NCBI GenBank assembly: GCA_965205045.1
Contig: OZ242031.1
Span: 5,456,001-5,520,000 of the forward strand
Source: UBA6522 sp965205045
Lineage (GTDB): Bacteria; Pseudomonadota; Gammaproteobacteria; Steroidobacterales; Rariloculaceae
Direction of reading: 5' to 3'
Length of the DNA stretch: 64,000 nucleotides
Part shown: positions 21,120 through 28,092 of the stretch, piece after piece
How the letters are laid out: each line of letters starts with the position of its first letter
Position numbering within the stretch: the stretch's first letter is position 1
Translations under genes and position numbers: made by a program
Notes under the pieces: generated by a model
The model's database searches: none
What the model was told of the DNA's origin: nothing
The model's input: only the letters and a program-made list of their open reading frames with translations

Positions 21120-21170
21120 GGCCGGGTTTCTCACATTGTTTTGATTTTGTCGGATTATTCGGGCAGGTAG
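21064..21170. repeat. Left-end repeats of the transposon
   Basis: Three related motifs occur here: ATTATTCCGGCAGG (21077-21090), CGGATTATTTCGGCAGG (21098-21114) and CGGATTATTCGGGCAGG (21151-21167). TCTCACATT also occurs twice, before the first and third. Multiple spaced copies at an end are typical of transposase-binding sites of Tn7/Tn552/IS21-type elements. Confidence 0.7.
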
Positions 21171-21255
21171 CGGCAGCGTCGGCGCAAGCCGACGCGCTTG
21201 GGTAGCGGGACCGATCGTGGGCGGTCGAGGTCGCGGACCCGGCGCCGGGTTCGAT

Positions 21256-21468
21256 TCAGAACGGCGGGCAGGGTTCGCCGAACAGGTGCAGTTGCCGTTC
21301 GTGGCAGGCGCCGGGCGGGGACTCGACCGTTCGGCAGCTCTGGTAGTAGCGGCGGATTCGGCGCCGGTGCCGGGCCTGGAACTCCTCGGCGATGTGGCTG
21401 AGGTATTCGGACACGACGACGAGGGTTTCATCGCTGGGTTCCTCGGCCCAGGGGTGGGATTGGATCAT
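21256..21468 (-). CDS. Small transposon protein downstream of the ATPase
   Basis: A 70-residue protein MIQSHPWAEEPSDETLVVVS...RHRRRIRRYYQSCRTVE...QLHLFGEPCPPF. Its ATG overlaps the ATPase stop (ATGA), making it the fourth coupled gene of the transposon. It has an acidic first half and a basic middle and is not recognised. The coupling and sensible composition support it being real. It may be an accessory factor of transposition. Confidence 0.6.
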   Translation of the reverse strand: MIQSHPWAEEPSDETLVVVSEYLSHIAEEFQARHRRRIRRYYQSCRTVESPPGACHERQLHLFGEPCPPF

Positions 21469-22265
21469 GGCTGCAGGTCCTGAAGGGCCTTGTGGATGTG
21501 ATCGGCGGTGACGGTTCGGGTGTTGTCCAGGGCGGCGGCGGACAGCGCGTAGTGTGCGATGCGGTTGACGACCCGGGGCAGGCCGCGGGCGCCCTGGAAC
21601 AGCGCTTCGGCGGCGGGGGGTTCGAACAGGGGCACCTCGCAGCCGGCCAGGCGCAGGCGGTGGGCGAGGTAGTGTTGCAGTTCGTCGCGTTCCAGTCCGC
21701 GCAGGTGGTGCTGGACGATGAGCCGCTGGGCGAGCGATTCGTGCACGGCCATGCTCAGTCGCCGTCTGAGTTGGGTCAGGCCCACCAGCACCAGGCACAG
21801 CCGGGATTCGGAGTCCATGGCGAAGTTGGTCAGCAGCCGCAGGTCCTCGAGCACCTCGTTTCTGAGGTGGTGGGCCTCGTCGATGATGAGCACGGGCTGG
21901 CGCCGGGCCTCGCACGCCAGACGGGTGATCTCGGTCTGGATGGCGCGGTAGGCGGTGGCCCGGTAGTGTTCGGAGGGCAGGCCCAGTTCGGCGCTGACGC
22001 ACTTGTACATGTCCATCACATTGCCGGTGGTCAAGGACACGTAGCAGACCCGGTACAGTTCCGGGTGCAGCGCGTCGGTGAGGCGGCGGCACACGGTGGT
22101 CTTGCCGCTGCCGGATTCCCCGGTCAGAAGGCCGATGCCGCGCAGTTCGATCAGGTGCGTCAGGCGCGCCTCGGCTTCGCGGCGGGAGGCCGATTCGAAC
22201 AGCTCGTCGGTCTGCGCGGGGGTTTCGAAGGGCAGCCGGGTGAGGGCGAAGTGGCGTTGGTACAT
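21465..22265 (-). CDS. ExeA-like AAA ATPase, transposition helper
   Basis: A 266-residue AAA+ protein: MYQRHFALTRLPFETPAQTD (the YxxxFxLxxxPF ExeA/TniB-like N-terminus), Walker A GESGSGKTTVCRR near residue 49 and Walker B VLIIDEAHHL near residue 125. A sensor region LVLVGLTQLRRRLS and a C-terminal helical lid with GLPRVVNRIAHYAL follow. ATPases of this type pick targets for DDE transposases in the manner of IstB, TniB or MuB. The ATG overlaps the transposase stop (TAATG). Confidence 0.9.
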   Translation of the reverse strand: MYQRHFALTRLPFETPAQTDELFESASRREAEARLTHLIELRGIGLLTGESGSGKTTVCRRLTDALHPELYRVCYVSLTTGNVMDMYKCVSAELGLPSEHYRATAYRAIQTEITRLACEARRQPVLIIDEAHHLRNEVLEDLRLLTNFAMDSESRLCLVLVGLTQLRRRLSMAVHESLAQRLIVQHHLRGLERDELQHYLAHRLRLAGCEVPLFEPPAAEALFQGARGLPRVVNRIAHYALSAAALDNTRTVTADHIHKALQDLQP

Positions 22266-22904
22266 TATTTTTTCTCCTTCAGCCGGTGCATGGCCAGGGG
22301 CGAGGGCGGGGGTTCATCGGCGGGCTCGCGCGCGTGCCCGCCCCCGGGGGCGCCGCCGCGCTTGATCGCGGTGTTGGCGTAGGCGTCCAGGAGCGTGGCC
22401 CGTCCGGCTTCGGTGTCGTTGTGGAGCACCTTCAGCGGCCGTGTGGGCGGTGCGTCGGGATCGTATCGCAGGGTGACGGTCAGCCCCACGAGCAGCGCGT
22501 CGACCTCGTACACGCGCCCGTGAAGCGAGACGGTGCGGTCCTTCATGACGCGCCGGCGGGCCTCGAACAGGAACAGGTCGTCAAGATCCAGCCCGGGCTC
22601 GGGGTAGCGCACCCGATCGGCGCTCAGCGCCCACTGCTCCAGCGGCGAGCGGCCCTTCAGCCCGCGATGCGGGCGTTGGTGGTAGTTCCCTTCCACCCAG
22701 GCCCAAAGGGCCCGGTTCAGCGGCTCGAGCCCCGCGGCGGTCTCGGGCGGCAGGTTGCCCAGCCAGCCGCGCACGGTGCGGAAGAAGCGCTCGATCTTGC
22801 CCTTTCCGGCCGGTTGATACGGGCGCGCATGGATGAGCGCGATGCCCAGCTTCGCGCACACCAGCGCCAGGTGGCGGGAGCGGTAGTTCGCCCCGTTGTC
22901 GACG
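22265..22904 (-). pseudogene. DDE transposase, C-terminal part, cut off by the RIT element
   Basis: Continues the gene begun at 26416-27107. It contains FVDNGANYRSRHLALVCAKL with the second catalytic Asp, and ARPYQPAGKGKIERFFRT with the catalytic Glu of an rve-type domain. A beta-barrel-like Mu C-terminal segment (MKDRTVSLHGRVYEVDALLV) follows. Joining 27107-26416 to 22904-22265 at a shared CGT gives one 444-codon frame through LYVDNGANYRS. Confidence 0.88.
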
Positions 22905-23033
22905 AACTGTGCCCGGTTCGGTTATGTGCCGAGTCGCTGGCAGCCCATTGATTGTCAAAGTCGGTTCGATCGGCAAGGGCACATAACTTTCGGTCGACAA
23001 TCTCCCCTCGTTTCATGAACAGGAGAGATTGTG

Positions 23034-24299
23034 ATGTTGGAAAAATACTTCCTCAAGCCCGAGACGCTGGACCGGGTCCGCAACTGCTGGTTGGGCGAAC
23101 CGATCGAGAAGTATGTCGTATGGATGACCGAGCAAGGGTTTGCGCCCAGCTCCGTTCGTCGCCGTGTGCCGGTGCTCACGCGTTTTGCCGGATTCGCTCA
23201 CGACGCCGGAGTCGACAACTTCGAAGAGCTGCCGGGGCTGGTTGATGGGTTCGTCGAAGATTGGGTCCGGACCCGTCGCCGCAAGGGCCGCACCAAGGAG
23301 GCCAAACGCCACATCGCCAACGTGGCGCGGGTTCCGGTGCAGCAGATGCTCGCCCTGCTGCTGCCGGACTACGAGAGACCTCGGGCGGCACCGCCGACAA
23401 TACCCTTCGCGGACACGGCTCCCGGGTTTTTCGATTTCCTTCGCCGGGAACGCGGATTGCAGCCCACTTCGCTCGCGCTTTACCGGTGCAATCTCCGGCG
23501 CCTGGAGCGATTCCTTCAACGGATCGGACTGGACGACATCGCGGCGCTGTGTCCGACAGTGCTCAGCGCGTTTACCATCGAGACCGGCCGCTGTCTTTGC
23601 AAGGCGGCGGTGGGTGCGGCATGCGCCCATGTCCGTGTCTTTCTGCGCTACCTTTATCGGGAAGGATTGATCGCCCGCGACCTGAGCACCAGCGTCGACA
23701 GCCCTCGCCATTACCGGTTATCGCGCGTGCCGAGATCGATTTCCTGGGACGAAGTCAAACGCCTGCTGGAGACCGTCGAGCGGCGCAGCGCGTCGGGCAA
23801 GCGCGACTACGCGATCCTGCTGTTGCTGGTGACCTACGGGTTGCGAGCCAGGGAAGTCGCCGCATTGACGCTGGACTCCATCGATTGGCAACGCGGCCGG
23901 TTGATGGTTCCGGACCGCAAGGCGGGACACAACACGGCCTTTCCGCTGTCCTCCGCGGTCGGGGAAGCGATCGTGGATTATCTTCGCCACGCTCGGCCCG
24001 AGAGCGCGGAGCGCGCCCTGTTCCTGTGCTTGAGGCCGCCGTTCAGGCCGATCGGCTTTGCCGTGGTCTCGGCGCGCTCGGGCCGGCACCTGCGCAATGC
24101 CGGGATATCGGTTGCCCGTCCCGGCTCGCACACCCTGCGCCATGCCTGTGTGCAACGGCTCGTGGACGCGCGGTTCCCTCTCAAAACCATAGGCGACTAC
24201 ATCGGGCATGGTGACCCGAAGTCCACAGAGGTCTACTCAAAGATCGATCTGGAAGCGCTTCGGGACGTGGCGCTCGGGGACGGGGAGGCGGTGCTATGA
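23034..24299 (+). CDS. RIT tyrosine recombinase A
   Basis: A 421-residue site-specific recombinase. An N-terminal core-binding (SAM-like) region is followed by a catalytic domain with Arg in TYGLRAREVAALTL, HTLRH (His-x-x-Arg), then IGHGDPKSTEVYSKID carrying the last His and the nucleophilic Tyr. An AGGAGA site precedes GTG 23031/ATG 23034. It is the first of three coupled recombinase genes; its stop overlaps the next start (ATGA). Confidence 0.92.
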   Translation: MLEKYFLKPETLDRVRNCWLGEPIEKYVVWMTEQGFAPSSVRRRVPVLTRFAGFAHDAGVDNFEELPGLVDGFVEDWVRTRRRKGRTKEAKRHIANVARVPVQQMLALLLPDYERPRAAPPTIPFADTAPGFFDFLRRERGLQPTSLALYRCNLRRLERFLQRIGLDDIAALCPTVLSAFTIETGRCLCKAAVGAACAHVRVFLRYLYREGLIARDLSTSVDSPRHYRLSRVPRSISWDEVKRLLETVERRSASGKRDYAILLLLVTYGLRAREVAALTLDSIDWQRGRLMVPDRKAGHNTAFPLSSAVGEAIVDYLRHARPESAERALFLCLRPPFRPIGFAVVSARSGRHLRNAGISVARPGSHTLRHACVQRLVDARFPLKTIGDYIGHGDPKSTEVYSKIDLEALRDVALGDGEAVL

Positions 24300-25288
24300 C
24301 GACACCATACGCCTTTCGGAGCGTTCTGGGCGGGGAGATCGGCCGATTCCTGTCGCATCACCGGGCGCTGGGCAAGCGATTCGACAACGAGGAAAGCGCC
24401 CTGAAGCTGCTGGACCGGTTCCTGTTCGAGCACGGCGCCGGGAGCCTCTCGGATATCACGCCGATGTTGCTGGAGAGTTTCCTGGCGTCGCGGCCCCGCA
24501 CCCGGGCACGCAGCTACAACCATCTGCTCAGCGTGTTGCGACGGCTGTTTCGCTGGCTGGTCGCGCAGGACGTTCTGGCGGCATCGCCGCTGCAGGCCCG
24601 CCCGCGCCGATCGACTCAGCGGCGCACGCCGTTCCTGTTTCAACCGGCGCAGGTCAAGCGGCTTCTCGGGTGCGCGGCCAACCTCCGGGACTATCGCCCC
24701 CGGGGGTGGCACAGGGGGCCCACCTACCGCATGATCTTCGCGCTGATGTACGGGCTGGGCTTGCGAGTGGGCGAGGTCTCGCGGCTGTGTCACCAGGACC
24801 TGGACCCGGAGCGTCGTTGCCTGCACATCCGGCGGACCAAGTTCCTCAAGAGCCGCCTGGTGCCGTTCGGGCCGCGAATGGGGGATGCGCTGGAGGATTA
24901 CCTTCGTGTCCGCTGGCCGCATGCGAGGCCCTCGCCCTCGGATCCGCTGTTCACGCTGACCGAAGACGCGACGGCGCCCATTTGCCCGCAGTCGGTCAGT
25001 CAAGTGTTTCAGCGCATCGTGCCGGAGCTGGATCTGACGGTGCCCGCCGGCGTCTCCCCGCCGCGATTGCACTGCCTGCGTCACTCCTTCGCCGTGTCCA
25101 CCTTGCTGGGCTGGTATCGGGAAGGCGTCAATCCGGCGGCTCGCCTGCTGCACCTGTCCACCTTTCTCGGCCACGTCAGCCCAGTCTCGACCGCCGTCTA
25201 TCTGACCGTCACCGCGGAACTTCTGGAGCAGGCCAATGGGCGGTTCGAGCGGTTCGCGGCGCCGAGCCTGAAGGGGGTGCGGCCATGA
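24296..25288 (+). CDS. RIT tyrosine recombinase B
   Basis: A 330-residue tyrosine recombinase: Arg in YGLGLRVGEVSRLC, HCLRHSFAVSTLLGW for His-x-x-Arg, and LGHVSPVSTAVYLTVT for the terminal His and Tyr. It overlaps the first recombinase by 4 bases and the third likewise, so all three are probably made in step from one transcript. Confidence 0.93.
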   Translation: MTTPYAFRSVLGGEIGRFLSHHRALGKRFDNEESALKLLDRFLFEHGAGSLSDITPMLLESFLASRPRTRARSYNHLLSVLRRLFRWLVAQDVLAASPLQARPRRSTQRRTPFLFQPAQVKRLLGCAANLRDYRPRGWHRGPTYRMIFALMYGLGLRVGEVSRLCHQDLDPERRCLHIRRTKFLKSRLVPFGPRMGDALEDYLRVRWPHARPSPSDPLFTLTEDATAPICPQSVSQVFQRIVPELDLTVPAGVSPPRLHCLRHSFAVSTLLGWYREGVNPAARLLHLSTFLGHVSPVSTAVYLTVTAELLEQANGRFERFAAPSLKGVRP

Positions 25289-26298
25289 GAACGCCGACAC
25301 TGGGAGCGCTGCTGCAAAGCTACTTCGAAGATCACCTGAAGTCGCAAAAGGGGTTGCGCCCGGCCACGATCGGCAGCTACCGCGATGCCATCGTGCTGTT
25401 TCTGTCCTTCGTGGCCGAAGACCGGCGCTGCCGACTGACCCGGTTGCAGGTTCCGGACCTGACGGCCGAACGCGTCGGGCGGTTCCTCGATGCACTGGAA
25501 ACGCAGCGCGGCAACCATGTCCGCTCGCGCAACCAGCGCCTGGTCGGTCTGAGGAGTTTCTTCGATTACCTCGCCCGGCGGGTGCCGCAATCGTGGCAAG
25601 AAGCCGAACGGGTGGCCGGCATTCCGGCGAAACGGGCGGCGCCCGCCCGAACGCACTATCTGGAACTGGATCAGATCGAGGCGATGTTCGCCACGATGAA
25701 CCCAGCCGGTGCGTTGGCGCTCAGGGACCGGACACTGTTGCTCTTCCTGTACAACACGGGCGCCCGTGTGCAGGAGGTCGCCGATCTGCGTCTGGCCAAT
25801 CTGGAGCTGGACCGGCATCGGGTGCATCTGCACGGCAAGGGAGACAAGTGGCGGGTGTGCCCATTATGGAAGCGGACGGTCTCGCTGCTGAGTGAGCTGC
25901 TCGGGTCCTTCGCCGCGTCGGACGAAGATCGGCCGGTCTTCGTGTCCCAGCGCGGACAGGCGCTGACCCGCTTCGGCATCTACAAGATCGTGCGTCGCCA
26001 CACCGCGCAACTCGTTCAGGCCGGACCTCGCGCAACCAAGCGAGCGATATCTCCCCATGTGATCCGCCACAGCACGGCAGTCCATCTTCTGGAGTCCGGC
26101 GTGGAACCCAATGTCATACGGGACTGGCTGGGACATGTCAGCGTGGAGACCACCAATCGCTACGCAGAGATCACCATCGCCATGAAGGAGAAGGCGCTCG
26201 AAGCGTGCTCGCCACCGTTACATTCCGACGGGGCACGCCGCAAAGGCGCAATTTGGCGGGATGATCCGACGCTGCTGAAGTGGCTGAAGTCGCTTTGA
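25285..26298 (+). CDS. RIT tyrosine recombinase C
   Basis: A 337-residue tyrosine recombinase: Arg in YNTGARVQEVADLRL, HVIRHSTAVHLLESG, and WLGHVSVETTNRYAEI with the nucleophile Tyr. The ATG at 25285 overlaps the preceding stop. An open frame extends much further upstream, but it only shadows recombinase B. The C-terminal 35 residues (SDGARRKGAIWRDDPTLLKW) lie beyond the catalytic fold and are typical of the third RIT protein. Confidence 0.92.
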   Translation: MRTPTLGALLQSYFEDHLKSQKGLRPATIGSYRDAIVLFLSFVAEDRRCRLTRLQVPDLTAERVGRFLDALETQRGNHVRSRNQRLVGLRSFFDYLARRVPQSWQEAERVAGIPAKRAAPARTHYLELDQIEAMFATMNPAGALALRDRTLLLFLYNTGARVQEVADLRLANLELDRHRVHLHGKGDKWRVCPLWKRTVSLLSELLGSFAASDEDRPVFVSQRGQALTRFGIYKIVRRHTAQLVQAGPRATKRAISPHVIRHSTAVHLLESGVEPNVIRDWLGHVSVETTNRYAEITIAMKEKALEACSPPLHSDGARRKGAIWRDDPTLLKWLKSL

Positions 26299-26387
26299 AG
26301 ATTATGTGTCCAGCAATACGGGCGCCGCCACGTATTTCATGCACTTGCCAGCGACTCGGCACATAACCGAACCGGGCACAGTTCGCC

Positions 26388-26411
26388 GAAAATGTGGCGC
26401 GCCACATTTTC
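26388..26411. repeat. Perfect 24-bp palindrome at the RIT right end
   Basis: GAAAATGTGGCG followed by CGCCACATTTTC forms an uninterrupted palindrome between the right inverted repeat and the ACG junction. It has no counterpart at the left end, which makes the element ends asymmetric and suggests a recombinase or resolution site. Confidence 0.85.
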
Positions 26412-26415
26412 CACG

Positions 26416-27107
26416 TAAAGGCGTTCCGGCAACCCGCGCCGCAGCAACGCGTGTTTGAACACCGGCAGGAACGCGGCGATGTTCTCCGCGAACGCGAACG
26501 CGGCGTGGGGAATGACGCGGGTGGCGTCGTCGATGAAGGCGATGAGGAAGGTCTTGCGCCGCCGCCGCCCGTCCGGGACCTTCGGCCCGTGCATCACGTC
26601 GCTCATCCAGAGCCGGCAGGCCCGGCGATAATTGAAGCGGCGCCGGTCCGTGGCGGGTCCTTGGGCAGCGCCCCGGCCGGAGAGCCCCTCGCGGCGCAGC
26701 AACCGCCCCACGGAGGACTCCGAGGGCATCGCCGCCTCGCTCACCAGACGGCGCTCGGCGGCGTGGGCGATGAGCGCCCGCACGGAGTAGCCGGGGTGTT
26801 GGGTCTTGATGGCCACCAGCGCCTCGGCCACCTCCGCGGCCATGCGCCGGGGCCGGCCCCGATCCGAGCGCCGTTTCGGGTACAGCGCCTCGAACCCGCC
26901 GTAGCGGTACGCCGTCAGCCAATGGCGTATCGTCTCGGCGGACACCCGGGTGCGGTGCGTGCCGGGGATCGTGCAGGTCGCCGCGGCCTTGTCCCCCGGC
27001 TTCCCGCCGATGCCGCGGGCGCCGCGGGGCAGGTGCACCAGATCCGCGATCAGCCCGTAGCGGAACAGCGCCACGGACTCTCGCAGCTTGTCGTCGTGCC
27101 CGGTCAT
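26416..27107 (-). pseudogene. DDE transposase, N-terminal part
   Basis: The 5' part of the split transposase gene. A helix-turn-helix region (SAETIRHWLTAYRYGGFEAL and YPKRRSDRGRPRRM) is followed by a second one (PSESSVGRLLRREGLSGRGA). The start of the rve catalytic domain with the first Asp is in LWMSDVMHGPKV. Reading stops being transposase at LYV, where the RIT element enters. The N-terminal half alone cannot be catalytically active. Confidence 0.88.
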
Positions 27108-27154
27108 GGTCCCGGCGGCCTCCCCGGGGGCTTGCCCGGTTCACGGCGCCCAAG

Positions 27155-27778
27155 TTAGCGCCCCGGAGCGGGCGGACCGGGCCCCGCCCCGTGTTGGACG
27201 GCCTCCGGGACGGGTCCCGCCCCCGGCGCGCCAGGGCAAAAGCCCAACGGCGGCGCCAGATGCGCCAGGTACGGCTCGCACCGCCCGCGCAGACCCACCA
27301 GCACCGCCACGGTCGCGAGCCGCTCCCGGAACGCCACCACCTCCGGGGCGCACTTCAGGAACCGATCCGGCCACAGCCCCCGAACCGACGTCAGGTTCCC
27401 GTGCACGGCCCGCACCCGGCGGAGCAGCCAGCGCATCGCCCCGGGCAGGTGCACCGCGTCGCGCCGCAGTGCGTCGGCCGCCTTGGCGAGACTGGGCGCG
27501 GCCTCCGCCGACGCGACCGCCTCCTCGATCGCCTGCAGCGTGCCCGGCAGCCGCGCCGCCAGGCAATCCGGCAACAGGCTGAACGTCGTGTGACTCTCGC
27601 GACAGTACCAGCGGGCAACGCGCGCCCCGCGCGGGGTCTTGCGCGGGTAGGTTCCGTGGCGGGCGAACGAACAGCCGCCCCGCGGATGGTTCGGACACCG
27701 CCGAAGGGTTGCATCGCGCCATGCACGGCGTTTAACGTATTGCTCGCCGGTAAGCCCCGTTGGATACCGAAGCTGCAC
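27155..27778 (-). CDS. Zinc-finger-like accessory protein of the transposon
   Basis: A 207-residue protein, first gene of the transposon operon, starting at GTG 27778. MQLRYPTGLTGEQYVKRR is followed by a Cys/His-rich segment, CPNHPRGGCSFARHGTYPR then RWYCRESHTTFSLLPDCLAA, that could bind zinc. A helical part ends near LAHLAPPLGFCPG, and the remaining C-terminus is low-complexity Gly/Pro. I recall similar proteins (DUF6431-type) always beside this class of DDE transposase and ATPase. It may bind transposon ends. Confidence 0.7.
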   Translation of the reverse strand: MQLRYPTGLTGEQYVKRRAWRDATLRRCPNHPRGGCSFARHGTYPRKTPRGARVARWYCRESHTTFSLLPDCLAARLPGTLQAIEEAVASAEAAPSLAKAADALRRDAVHLPGAMRWLLRRVRAVHGNLTSVRGLWPDRFLKCAPEVVAFRERLATVAVLVGLRGRCEPYLAHLAPPLGFCPGAPGAGPVPEAVQHGAGPGPPAPGR

Positions 27779-28077
27779 CGGCCACGGCCCGGCGGGAGTC
27801 GTCGTCCCGCGCGGGCCACCTCCCTGCTGTTGAACGAAGCGCTCAGGTTAACCCAGTGCCGCATTGCAACGTCGGTCGCGCCGGCACCGCGTTATCCACC
27901 GCCTGCCCACCGGCGCCAGGGCTGACCAAGGGCCCGCGCCCGTGGACAGCCCGTGGATAACGCTGCGTCAACGCCCACTTGAACGTGTCGGATTACTCCA
28001 CCACGTCAGTGGTTTGACCAGGAAGATAATCCGACCAGATGGGGTGGTGGGTTAGTGGAAGAATGTGCCTAACAACA
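27779..28077. repeat. Right-end segment of the transposon, non-coding
   Basis: About 300 bp without a credible gene. TCGGATTACTCC (27988-27999) and the reverse-oriented ATAATCCGA (28026-28034) match the left-end motifs. The terminus AACAACA at 28071-28077 is the inverted counterpart of TGTTGT at 21064. A promoter for the minus-strand operon should also lie here. Confidence 0.65.
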
Positions 28078-28092
28078 CCGCGCCTGGCCGGA

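Larger units (their letters stand above)
22905..26415 (+). mobile_element. Recombinase-in-trio (RIT) element
   Basis: Three overlapping tyrosine-recombinase genes in one direction are bounded by perfect 40-bp inverted repeats at 22903-22942 and 26346-26385 (starting CGAACTGTGCCCGGTT). This is the defining layout of RIT elements. The outer limits given here assume excision between the two ACG triplets at 22902-22904 and 26413-26415, which restores the interrupted transposase gene exactly. The right side holds 27 extra bases, including a 24-bp palindrome, outside the inverted repeat. All three genes appear intact. Confidence 0.9.
21064..28077 (-). mobile_element. Four-gene DDE transposon with ExeA-like ATPase, interrupted by a RIT element
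   Basis: The ends share TGTTGT-N4-CACATT-N-TTCC as an imperfect inverted repeat (21064 onward; reverse complement ending 28077). Subterminal CGGATTATT-type motifs repeat at both ends. On the minus strand lie, in order, a zinc-finger-like protein, a DDE transposase, an AAA ATPase and a 70-residue protein, with overlapping start/stop codons. Without the nested RIT element it would be about 3.5 kb. The flanks (CCCGT left, CCGCG right) show no target duplication, so one end probably resulted from an adjacent deletion. Confidence 0.8.

Noticed and set aside
24208..26298. 696-codon plus-strand frame
   Set aside because: Only its last 337 codons (recombinase C) are protein-like; the rest shadows recombinase B.
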